Assembly: GCF_026239675.1 (NCBI RefSeq)
Contig: NZ_JAPIVQ010000004.1
Coordinates: 186,001 to 250,000 of the forward strand
Direction of reading: 5' to 3'
Length of the DNA: 64,000 bases
Source of the DNA: Pedobacter sp. PLR
GTDB taxonomy: Bacteria; Bacteroidota; Bacteroidia; Sphingobacteriales; Sphingobacteriaceae
The position numbers and the translations under genes are program-made. The first letter of the stretch is position 1; each line of letters opens with the position of its first letter. Of the stretch, positions 1 through 7,898 are shown one piece after another. The notes under the pieces were generated by a model that worked only from the letters and a program-made list of their open reading frames with translations, made no database searches and was not told the DNA's origin.

Positions 1-1694
1 CCTATTCTGCCTTTGCATTCGAGATTTCCTATGCGTTGAAATATGGAGAAAAGAATAAAATTGAAATAAAAGTGAACAATGAAGAGCGGGAAGATGTGAT
101 TCCAATTAATAATCGCTTATTTCCGATTTATGGAGGGATTTATCGTCCGGTTTCGCTGATCATTACCAATAAGGTCAATATTGCAGTAACAGACTTTGCT
201 GCACCAGGGGTATACATCAGTCAGCAGGATGTTTCCGCTAAATCAGCAGGAGTAAGACTGAAAGTGAAGTTGGAAAATAAGTCTGAAACCGCCACTAATG
301 TTATCCTTTCTACCAGTATTTATGATGCGACAGGAAAAATGGTAAAACAGGCAGAAGAAAAGGTCCACGTTTCCAGACAAGGGGAGCAGATTTTTCATCA
401 GCAGCTGAATATGTTAGCGCCACACCTATGGAACGGAATAAAAGATCCTTATTTGTATACAGTAGTGATACGTATCGCCGATGAAAATGGAGTGCTGGAT
501 GAAATTACACAACCATTGGGATTGCGGAAATTTGAGATGAAGCCTGGAAAAGGTTTTTATCTGAATGACCAACCTTATCGCTTGCTAGGCGTTTGTCGCC
601 ATCAGGATAAACAAGATGAGGGGAATGCTTTGTCCAATGCACAACATCTGGCTGATTTGGAAGATATCAAGGAAATGGGCGCTACCTCTATCCGTTTTGC
701 GCATTACCAGCAATCAGAATACCTTTATTCAAGGTGTGACAGCATGGGCTTTGTGATCTGGGCGGAAATCCCTTTTGTAAATGCAGTATCTACAAAGGAG
801 GCGGGAAATGCACAATCCCAACTCAGAGAGCTGATTCGTCAGAATTATAACCATCCTTCCATCTATGTTTGGGGACTTCATAATGAGGTTTATGGGAAAA
901 CACCGGATGATTATACCGCAGTGTTGACCAGAGATTTGAATGACATCTCAAAAACGGAAGACCCGGATCGTTATACAGTAAGTGTAAGTGGTTATGGAGA
1001 AATGGATCGCCCAACAAATTTAAATGCTGACATTCAAGGAATGAATCGTTATTATGGCTGGTATGAAGGGCGCATCGGCGATCTTGAACAATGGGTGTCT
1101 GGACTGGAGCAAAAATTCCCGGACTACAGAATGGTATTGGCAGAATATGGAACGGAAGCGAATATAGCTCAACAGGAAGAGCTGAGCAGAGATACCGGAA
1201 ATCCATCCGGACAAGTATGGCCGGAAGCATATCAGCAAAAATTCCATGAGATTCAGTGGGGGATTATAGCGAAACATCCCTATATCGCAGCTTCTTATGT
1301 TTGGAATATGTTTGATTTTGCCGTCCCTCCTGCAAATGGAGGTAGTGTTCCTGCACGTAATATGAAAGGATTGGTTACGTATGATAGGAAGGTAAAAAAA
1401 GATGCTTTTTATTGGTATAAAGCGAATTGGAATCCAGAGCCGATGGTGTATATCGCGGGAAGACGTTTTAATAAAAGAACAAATCCGATTACTACAGTAA
1501 CTGTCTATTCTAATGCCGGACCGCCTACGTTAATAGTAAATGGTAGGAAGATCAACGGACTGAAAATGGGCAATACGAATGTTCATTATATCTTTGAAAA
1601 TGTGAAACTTCAGAAAGGGAAAAATGGGGTGGAGGTGGTTGTCGGAAAAGCAGGTGCAGAATTAAAAGATCAGCTGGAATGGGACCTTATCTAA
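1..1694 (+). CDS. Glycoside hydrolase family 2 (beta-galactosidase-like), 5' end outside window
   Basis: The reading frame is open from the first bases (in-frame residues YSAFAFEISYALKYGEK precede the first possible start), so the gene begins upstream of the window. Visible parts are the end of the sugar-binding domain, an immunoglobulin-like domain and the TIM barrel, with the acid/base glutamate in GLHNEVYG and the nucleophile glutamate in VLAEYGTEA (about residues 284 and 370 counted from position 36). A short beta-domain follows. This is the GH2 layout of enzymes that release terminal beta-linked sugars; the signal peptide and exact substrate cannot be judged from the fragment. A GH92 enzyme at 46.3 kb points to the same glycan-degrading lifestyle. 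Confidence 0.88.
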   Translation, partial: YSAFAFEISYALKYGEKNKIEIKVNNEEREDVIPINNRLFPIYGGIYRPVSLIITNKVNIAVTDFAAPGVYISQQDVSAKSAGVRLKVKLENKSETATNVILSTSIYDATGKMVKQAEEKVHVSRQGEQIFHQQLNMLAPHLWNGIKDPYLYTVVIRIADENGVLDEITQPLGLRKFEMKPGKGFYLNDQPYRLLGVCRHQDKQDEGNALSNAQHLADLEDIKEMGATSIRFAHYQQSEYLYSRCDSMGFVIWAEIPFVNAVSTKEAGNAQSQLRELIRQNYNHPSIYVWGLHNEVYGKTPDDYTAVLTRDLNDISKTEDPDRYTVSVSGYGEMDRPTNLNADIQGMNRYYGWYEGRIGDLEQWVSGLEQKFPDYRMVLAEYGTEANIAQQEELSRDTGNPSGQVWPEAYQQKFHEIQWGIIAKHPYIAASYVWNMFDFAVPPANGGSVPARNMKGLVTYDRKVKKDAFYWYKANWNPEPMVYIAGRRFNKRTNPITTVTVYSNAGPPTLIVNGRKINGLKMGNTNVHYIFENVKLQKGKNGVEVVVGKAGAELKDQLEWDLI

Positions 1695-1758
1695 AACTAT
1701 CAGCGTTTTTATTTGTTTTAATCCCAATAAATGTATTTTCATTTTTGAACTCTTTATT

Positions 1759-2535
1759 ATGCCAGAATTACCAGATTTAGAAGTATTCAGTGTCAACCTT
1801 AATGAAGCCTTTGCCGGTAAAAAATTAAGTGCGCTGCAAGTACCTAATGATAAAAAACTGAATGTTACTCCTGAAGAGCTGCGGACTACGCTGACCGGGC
1901 AGGTGTTAAAGTCGGTGAGTCGTTCCGGAAAAGAACTTCATTTTAATTTTGAAAAGGATGTATTGGCCTTACATCTGATGCTGCAGGGACAATTGCATTT
2001 CTTTGAGGAAGTTCATGCCATTAAGTACCCGGTCATAGAACTCTTTTTTGAAGGAGGGATAGGGCTGGTGATGTCAGATCAGCAAAAGATCGCTACGCCA
2101 ACATTGAATCCGGGAGTAGCAGCAGCACCAGATGCTTTGGATAAAAGCATAACTGTGGCGTTTTTGACCGAACACTTTAAAGGTAAAAAGGCAGCGATTA
2201 AAGGGATTCTCCTGGATCAGCACCAGATTCGTGGAATAGGAAATGCTTATGCCGATGAGATTTTATGGAAAGCCGGGATTTCTCCGTTTTCTCTCGCCGG
2301 AAAGATCCCCGAAGAAAAGATTAAGGATTTACACCAGGCGATAAAAGAGGTGTTAACCGATGCGGTAAAAGAGATCAGAAAGGCCCATCCGGGAAGTATC
2401 ACCGGAGAGTTTAGAGATTTTCTAAAAGTACATACCCAGCATTTCCAGAAGAGCCCAACTGGTGCAGAAATCATCATTGAAAAAAAAGGAGCCAGAAAAA
2501 CCTATTATACCAAAGAGCAGCAGCTTTTTAATTAA
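1759..2535 (+). CDS. Fpg/Nei-family DNA glycosylase with a zincless C-terminal finger
   Basis: Starts MPELPDLE, giving the catalytic Pro2 and Glu3 of formamidopyrimidine glycosylases; Lys58 in SGKELHF matches the conserved beta-strand lysine. The helix-two-turn-helix region reads DQHQIRGIGNAYADEILW (about residues 155-172). The C-terminal 35 residues keep the hairpin and the arginine of the usual zinc finger (EKKGARKTYY) but have none of its four cysteines, so the finger must be zincless, as is known for NEIL1 and plant or fungal Fpg. Role: excision of oxidised bases and strand cleavage. It lies 64 bp after the GH2 gene and 187 bp before an alkB-type gene on the same strand. Confidence 0.9.
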   Translation: MPELPDLEVFSVNLNEAFAGKKLSALQVPNDKKLNVTPEELRTTLTGQVLKSVSRSGKELHFNFEKDVLALHLMLQGQLHFFEEVHAIKYPVIELFFEGGIGLVMSDQQKIATPTLNPGVAAAPDALDKSITVAFLTEHFKGKKAAIKGILLDQHQIRGIGNAYADEILWKAGISPFSLAGKIPEEKIKDLHQAIKEVLTDAVKEIRKAHPGSITGEFRDFLKVHTQHFQKSPTGAEIIIEKKGARKTYYTKEQQLFN

Positions 2536-2722
2536 TTAGTAATTGAGTATCCAATAGCTACAAGCTAAACGAAAAGTAGTTCATTGTTTTTATGACCCCT
2601 GATTATAAATAAAGCAGGGTCTATCAAAAAACCTTTGGAATAAGCTGCGTCCAGCTATATAATTGTTTAAAAGATCATTCAAAAATGAGCTATCTTTAGG
2701 TGAAACCATTTGACCAAAACTG

Positions 2723-3316
2723 ATGTACGGAGACCATGTTAACCTGCTTCCCATTCCCGGAGAAGCATTGTTCCTTCCCGGTTTTTTTACGGAAGAAGAA
2801 AGTAATGTCTTTTTTGAAGAACTGACTGTTGGCATAGCCTGGAAACAGGAACCCATCCAGATTTTTGGCAAAACGGTTTTACAACCCAGATTTACGGCTT
2901 TTTATGGAGATCCGGACCTGAGCTATAGCTATTCCGGAATCACCATGAATGCTTTGCCCTGGACGGATGCCTTAATGGCCGTTAAAAACAGGATTGAAGA
3001 ACGGTATCAGGTGAAATTTAATGTGTGTTTACTTAACCATTACCGGGATGGCAGCGATAGCATGGGCTGGCACAGAGACAATGAAAAAAGTCTGGGGAAA
3101 TATCCTTTCATCGCTTCAGTGAGTTTTGGCGCCCACAGGATTTTTCAATTCAGAAGGTATAAAGAGAAAATCCCGATCATTTCTATAGACCTCAGCCCTG
3201 GTAGCGTATTGATTATGAAAGGGGAAACACAACATTATTGGGAACATCGATTGCCAAAAACAATTAAGGTGACCGGACCCAGAATCAATTTAACTTTCAG
3301 GCTGATTTTAGATTAA
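2723..3316 (+). CDS. AlkB-type alpha-ketoglutarate-dependent dioxygenase (alkylated DNA repair)
   Basis: A 197-residue Fe(II)/2-oxoglutarate oxygenase. Iron ligands are visible as H117 and D119 in MGWHRDNE and H175 in WEHRLPK; the 2-oxoglutarate arginines lie in GPRINLTFR (R187, R193). The EHRLPK and RINLTFR motifs resemble the eukaryotic ALKBH2/3 branch more than E. coli AlkB, which is common among bacterial homologues of this length. Role: direct oxidative removal of methyl groups from N1-methyladenine and N3-methylcytosine. It follows the Fpg-type gene, so the two form a small repair neighbourhood, though the 187-bp gap suggests separate promoters. No ada or tag gene is in view. Confidence 0.9.
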   Translation: MYGDHVNLLPIPGEALFLPGFFTEEESNVFFEELTVGIAWKQEPIQIFGKTVLQPRFTAFYGDPDLSYSYSGITMNALPWTDALMAVKNRIEERYQVKFNVCLLNHYRDGSDSMGWHRDNEKSLGKYPFIASVSFGAHRIFQFRRYKEKIPIISIDLSPGSVLIMKGETQHYWEHRLPKTIKVTGPRINLTFRLILD

Positions 3317-3469
3317 GTAATTGCAACCTCCATGAGGCTAACCTCAGGAATAAGCTAAATTGATGCGGTCATTAAATGCAACAGATCATTTGAGTAAAAG
3401 AATAAGGCCGTTAATTGTTGTAATTAAGTCAGAATAGCGCAAAGAGTTTTATAAATATAATTTACCCAT

Positions 3470-3477
3470 TACTTTTG
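3470..3477 (+). promoter_or_regulatory. Candidate -7 box (TACTTTTG) for the TetR gene
   Basis: TACTTTTG matches the Bacteroidota -7 element TAnnTTTG and ends 29 bp before the TetR start codon. No convincing TTG element is seen 19-21 bp upstream, so this is a half-match only. Confidence 0.3.
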
Positions 3478-3506
3478 TTAACGGTGTTAATAAAATTATA
3501 GATGAT

Positions 3507-4118
3507 ATGGGAATTGCAGAGCGTAAAATAAGACAGAAGGAAGAATTCAGAGCAAGTATTCTGGAAGCAGCGTGGCAGCAGGTTATTTCTGATGGCTGGC
3601 AGTCTTTATCGATTCGGAAAATAGCGGATGCGATTGAGTACAGTATTCCTGTCATTTATAATCACTTCGAAAATAAAGAGGCTATTCTCTTAGAATTCAC
3701 AAAAGAAGGTTTTCAGAAACTGGCAGATACCCTGCAATTGGTTAAAGACCAATATACGGTTCCTGCTGAGCAGCTGGAAGCAATGGCACATGCTTACTGG
3801 GACTTTGCATTTGATCATAAGGAATATTATCAATTGATGTTTGGACTTGGAATTCCGGCCTGCGACCGTGTAAACGAAATCGAAGAATTAAAATATGCCA
3901 CCAGCATTATGATTTCTACCATTAAAGCAGCGATCGAAGAAAGTAACCATCCCGAAACCGATTATTTCTTGAAATACCATACTTACCTGTCCATCCTTCA
4001 TGGTTTAGTTTCCATTCAAATGATTCAAAAGGAAGGAAAACCGGATGCCTCGAAGAAAATGATTCTCCAGGACGCAGTTTCCGGCTTTATCATCTCGATA
4101 AACAGAAGTAATTGTTAA
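3507..4118 (+). CDS. TetR/AcrR-family transcriptional regulator
   Basis: 203 residues. The N-terminal helix-turn-helix is clear: RASILEAAWQQVISDGW followed by LSIRKIADAIEYSIPVIYNHF and NKEAILLEF (about residues 13-70), the standard TetR DNA-binding block. The C-terminal half contains AHAYWDFAFDHKEYYQLMFG, typical of the TetR C-terminal domain class with a WHG-like motif, which binds small ligands and dimerises. It precedes a DoxX-family gene by 40 bp, so the usual inference is that it represses itself and DoxX in response to a toxic or oxidising compound. The ligand cannot be told from sequence. Confidence 0.9.
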   Translation: MGIAERKIRQKEEFRASILEAAWQQVISDGWQSLSIRKIADAIEYSIPVIYNHFENKEAILLEFTKEGFQKLADTLQLVKDQYTVPAEQLEAMAHAYWDFAFDHKEYYQLMFGLGIPACDRVNEIEELKYATSIMISTIKAAIEESNHPETDYFLKYHTYLSILHGLVSIQMIQKEGKPDASKKMILQDAVSGFIISINRSNC

Positions 4119-4158
4119 TTTTAATCAATATTTAACCTATACAAACACCACAACATCA

Positions 4159-4590
4159 ATGAAAAAACTATTCAACACTAATTTCAATCAGGAGGGGATG
4201 CACTTTATGTTGCTGTTCCTTCGTGTGGCCATCGCTGCGCTTATGATCAGTCATGGTTACCCAAAACTGCAATACTTATTTTCCGGAGAACCAATCCAAT
4301 TTGTTGACTTTTTGGGGATTGGGAACACCGCTTCTCTGGCACTTGCCGTTTTTGCTGAATTTGTCTGTTCTGTCCTACTTCTGGTTGGACTGGGAACACG
4401 ACTTGCAGTTCTTCCTTTGATCGTGACGATGTTGGTTGCCATATTTATGGTGCATGCAGCTGATCCCTTCGATAAAAAAGAATTGGCTTGTCATTATCTA
4501 CTGGTTTATGTCTTTTTACTGGTTTCCGGAGGCGGAAAGTACAGTATTGATCACTTGATTATTCGCAACCTAAACAAGAGAAGACGTTAA
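4159..4590 (+). CDS. DoxX-family membrane protein
   Basis: 143 residues with four likely transmembrane helices: about residues 14-33 (FMLLFLRVAIAALMISHG), 55-75, 80-97 and 110-123. The SHGYPKL segment after the first helix and the overall size match DoxX, a family linked to thiosulfate:quinone oxidoreductase and to redox stress. It sits 40 bp behind the TetR regulator and is probably co-transcribed with it. The C-terminus is basic (NKRRR), consistent with a cytoplasmic end. No catalytic residue supports a specific enzymatic role. Confidence 0.85.
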   Translation: MKKLFNTNFNQEGMHFMLLFLRVAIAALMISHGYPKLQYLFSGEPIQFVDFLGIGNTASLALAVFAEFVCSVLLLVGLGTRLAVLPLIVTMLVAIFMVHAADPFDKKELACHYLLVYVFLLVSGGGKYSIDHLIIRNLNKRRR

Positions 4591-4678
4591 GGGCATTATT
4601 TTTGTATCAGGGCTCCTGATATTAATTGGAAGAATAATCCGTTATAGTCAGATCACACAGAAAGAAAAAGTATATACC

Positions 4679-5272
4679 ATGAAAAAGATCCTTATCCTTT
4701 GCCTAACGGCGATTATTATCCAAAGCTGTAGTGTCAGCAAACAACAAATAAAGGCACTGGAGAAATGCACTTATAAAGTAGTCTCTGCGGATCAGATCTC
4801 TCTTGGAGGTACGGATGTGAAGAAACTGATGAATGGTCAGGATATTAACCTGGGTAGTCTTCCTGGTTTAGCACTGGGATTGCTAAGAAAGGATGTTCCG
4901 TTAAAAGCACGTTTAAATCTTGAAATCACCAATCCTACACCTAATACTGCCGCGATTAATGAATTTGAATACAAAATCTTAATCAACAGAGCAGAAATTG
5001 CTTCCGGTTTTGTAAATCAGGAAGTAAGGGTAGAAGGTGGTAAATCGACCATCGTGCCTGTAGATATGGTGGCGAATATTTATCCTTTTGTAACGAATAG
5101 CAAAGTGATGAATGAGATTACCGAATTTATTAAAGGAAATAAAAATGGTGGAGAGAAAAAAGGAATTCTTACTTTAAAGATCAGACCGAGCTTTAAAGTT
5201 GCCGGTCAACTGGTTAAGTACCCTGGATTTATCACCATCGATAAAGAGGTAAGTAGCAAAATATTGCTATAA
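4679..5272 (+). CDS. LEA type 2 (WHy-domain-like) lipoprotein
   Basis: 197 residues beginning with a lipoprotein signal MKKILILCLTAIIIQSC, lipidated on the cysteine at position 17. The rest is a beta-rich domain: KARLNLEITNPTPNTAAINEFEYKI is the conserved NPN-containing stretch of the LEA14/WHy fold, and KSTIVPVDMVANIY fits the later strands. Such lipoproteins are frequent in Bacteroidota; a desiccation role is known for the plant family but is not shown here. A TATTTTTG sequence at 4597-4604 resembles the -7 promoter element. The gene stands alone between DoxX and the PIG-L gene. Confidence 0.75.
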   Translation: MKKILILCLTAIIIQSCSVSKQQIKALEKCTYKVVSADQISLGGTDVKKLMNGQDINLGSLPGLALGLLRKDVPLKARLNLEITNPTPNTAAINEFEYKILINRAEIASGFVNQEVRVEGGKSTIVPVDMVANIYPFVTNSKVMNEITEFIKGNKNGGEKKGILTLKIRPSFKVAGQLVKYPGFITIDKEVSSKILL

Positions 5273-5367
5273 GATCCGTTTTCTTTTACAACGTTGTTAC
5301 AAATATTGACGAAATTAAGTTTCAGATTGAGGATGTTTTATTTACATTCGGATATTAAGATCTGTTT

Positions 5368-7806
5368 ATGAACCTTCGTCAATATTTGTTTTTAATACCA
5401 TTTGTTCTTCCATTTTATTTAAAAGCGCAATCTGCTCCGCAGCTCAATGCTGCCGAAATTAAGCAAGGCCTGGAAGGATTAAATTTGACCGGCAGTGTTT
5501 TATACATTGCTGCACATCCGGATGATGAAAATACACGCTTACTCACTTATCTGGCCAAAGAAAAGAAAGTAAGAACCGGATACCTTTCTTTAACCAGAGG
5601 AGATGGCGGACAAAACCTGATTGGTAATGAACAGGGCGAGCTGCTTGGCCTGATTCGTACACAGGAACTGCTGGCTGCCAGAAGAATGGATGGCGCAGAA
5701 CAGTTCTTTACCAGAGCCAATGACTTTGGCTTTTCTAAAACCCCGGAAGAAAGTTTCAAGATCTGGGATAAAACTAAAATTCTTGCTGATGTAGTATGGG
5801 TGATCCGAAAGTTTCAACCAGATGTAATCATTACCCGGTTTCCGGAAGATGGACGCGCCGGACATGGGCATCATTCCGGCTCCGCAATCCTTGCACGAGA
5901 GGCATTTATGGCTGCAGCAGATCCAAAACAATTTCCCGGACAACTGGCCTTTGTGAAACCATGGCAGGCGAAAAGAATCGTTTGGAATACCTTTAATTTT
6001 GGCGGACTGAACACCACTGCTGAGGATCAATTGAAGATTGATGTTGGTTTATATAACGCCTTGTTGGGTAAAAGTTATGGCGAGATTGCTGCGGATAGCA
6101 GGTCTAATCATAGAAGTCAGGGCTTTGGCTCCGCAAAACAACGGGGCGCTTCCTTCGAATATTTTACTGCTGTTGCCGGTGAACCAGCAAAATCTGACCT
6201 GTTCGAAGGACTGGATTTTACACTCAACAGAAACCCTGGAACCAAAGACATTCAACAATTACTTTCCGCAATTAACAGAGAATACCAGGTCTCTGATCCG
6301 GGCGCTTCCGTACCGAAATTATTGAAATTAAGGCAAATGGTGAAGGGGAAAGACTTTAAACAGAATTTGCTGGATCAGCTGATTCTTGCCTGTTCCGGAA
6401 TATGGCTGGAAGTAGCCGCGGCAAGCCCTTCATATGCAGTTAATGATTCTATTCCGGTGAAAGTTCAGGCAATTGCCAGAGCCGGAAAAGATTTCCCTTA
6501 TCCCATTTTAGTAGAGGAAGAAAGGACCGGAGTGAGCGTGTCGCTGCTGCCAAATCAAATGGTAATCCTTGACCGTAAGTTGTTTGGTAATGCGTCACAG
6601 ATTACCCAACCTTACTGGCTGGAAAAGAAACATGACCAGGGAAGTTATACCGTAGATGATTTGTCCTTAATCGGGCTTCCAGAAAATCCGGCTTTAGTGA
6701 ATGCGGTGTTCCGGGTTAAAATCGGTGATCAGGTGATCGAAAGAAAGGTGCCTGTTGTTTATAAATCTACAGATCCGGTAAGAGGAGAGGTGTACCAACC
6801 GCTGGTTATTGCACCTCCGGTTACGGCAACCTTTCCCGAAAATGCTTTTCTTTTTAACGGTAAGGAAAGCAAAACGATTACGGTGGCCCTGAAAAGTTTT
6901 CAGGATGAGGTTTCGGGGACATTGACAGCTGATTTACCTTCAGGCTGGGTGATGACTCCGCAGCAGCTGGATTTTAAGCTCAGTAAAAAAGGAACGCAGG
7001 AAATGCTGACTTTTAAATTGAGTCCCGGTGCTAATGCCAGTCCAGGTGATATGGTGCTGAATGTCAATGTAAACGGTAAAACTTTTCATCAGGGATTACG
7101 GGTACTGAATTACGATCATATTCCTGTGCAGACCTTATTTCCGCTGGCTTCTGCAAAGATTGATCAGACAGATCTGAAGTTTTCCGGTAAAAAAATAGGT
7201 TATATTGCCGGTGCCGGTGATCTGATTCCTGAATCCTTGAAGCAGATCGGTTTTGAGGTAACACAGCTTTCGGAACAACAGGTTTTAAATACGGACCTTT
7301 CAGCCTTTGATGCCATTGTAACCGGTGTTCGTCTGTATAACATCAGTAATCAGATTAATGCTATGCAGCCCAAACTGATGAAATATGTAGAAAATGGGGG
7401 CGTTTTGTTGTTGCAATACAATGTGAATGCACCATTAAAGCTAACCAATATCGGCCCATATCCTTTCCGTGTCGCAAATGAGCGGGTAACTGAGGAGGAT
7501 GCAGCTGTTCAGCTGTTGGCACCGAATCATCCGGCATTAAACTATCCCAATAAGATCAGTCAGAAAGATTTCGAGGGCTGGGTGCAGGAAAGAGGCTTGT
7601 ACTTTGCAGTAGATGCTGACCCAAAATATACGCCTATATTGAGCATGCATGATAACGGGGATACCGGAAAAAAGGGTTCCTTGCTGGTTGCAGACTATGG
7701 TAAGGGGAAATTTGTTTATACCTCCTTATCCTTTTTCAGACAATTACCTGCGGGAGTAACCGGGGCATACCGACTGTTTATAAACCTGCTTTCAAACAAA
7801 AAATAA
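5368..7806 (+). CDS. Secreted PIG-L/LmbE-family deacetylase with C-terminal accessory domains
   Basis: 812 residues with a signal peptide (MNLRQYLFLIPFVLPFYLKAQ). The zinc site of PIG-L hydrolases is plain: AAHPDDENTRLL (H50, D52, D53) and GHGHHSG (H166, H168, H169). The catalytic domain covers about residues 35-300. A beta-sandwich resembling NEW3-type domains spans roughly 480-610, and residues about 610-812 look like a ThuA/amidotransferase-like Rossmann domain (IGYIAGAGDLIP, VENGGVLLLQYN). Family members remove N-acetyl groups from sugars; the export signal argues against a role in cytosolic bacillithiol synthesis. Its stop codon overlaps a 30-residue ORF (TAATG), which in turn overlaps a symporter gene, so secreted deacylation may feed uptake. 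Confidence 0.85.
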   Translation: MNLRQYLFLIPFVLPFYLKAQSAPQLNAAEIKQGLEGLNLTGSVLYIAAHPDDENTRLLTYLAKEKKVRTGYLSLTRGDGGQNLIGNEQGELLGLIRTQELLAARRMDGAEQFFTRANDFGFSKTPEESFKIWDKTKILADVVWVIRKFQPDVIITRFPEDGRAGHGHHSGSAILAREAFMAAADPKQFPGQLAFVKPWQAKRIVWNTFNFGGLNTTAEDQLKIDVGLYNALLGKSYGEIAADSRSNHRSQGFGSAKQRGASFEYFTAVAGEPAKSDLFEGLDFTLNRNPGTKDIQQLLSAINREYQVSDPGASVPKLLKLRQMVKGKDFKQNLLDQLILACSGIWLEVAAASPSYAVNDSIPVKVQAIARAGKDFPYPILVEEERTGVSVSLLPNQMVILDRKLFGNASQITQPYWLEKKHDQGSYTVDDLSLIGLPENPALVNAVFRVKIGDQVIERKVPVVYKSTDPVRGEVYQPLVIAPPVTATFPENAFLFNGKESKTITVALKSFQDEVSGTLTADLPSGWVMTPQQLDFKLSKKGTQEMLTFKLSPGANASPGDMVLNVNVNGKTFHQGLRVLNYDHIPVQTLFPLASAKIDQTDLKFSGKKIGYIAGAGDLIPESLKQIGFEVTQLSEQQVLNTDLSAFDAIVTGVRLYNISNQINAMQPKLMKYVENGGVLLLQYNVNAPLKLTNIGPYPFRVANERVTEEDAAVQLLAPNHPALNYPNKISQKDFEGWVQERGLYFAVDADPKYTPILSMHDNGDTGKKGSLLVADYGKGKFVYTSLSFFRQLPAGVTGAYRLFINLLSNKK

Positions 7807-7898
7807 TGGATAACTACCGGGTATTTTATAGGTTCCTAATCGGCTGGCTCATCTTTTTAATCTTGATATTTTATGCATTTACTAAATATTTCCAATGA
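7806..7898 (+). CDS. 30-residue single-pass membrane peptide, coupled on both sides
   Basis: ATG at 7806 overlaps the PIG-L stop by one base (TAATG) and its TGA overlaps the symporter start (ATGA). The product has a polar start (MDNYRVFYRF), one hydrophobic segment (LIGWLIFLILIFYAF) and a short end TKYFQ. Arg5 and Arg9 before the helix suggest that the N-terminus is cytoplasmic. The double overlap is strong evidence for translation; I recognise no family. It could be a symporter subunit or a coupling leader that hands ribosomes from the long hydrolase ORF to the symporter. Confidence 0.72.
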   Translation: MDNYRVFYRFLIGWLIFLILIFYAFTKYFQ

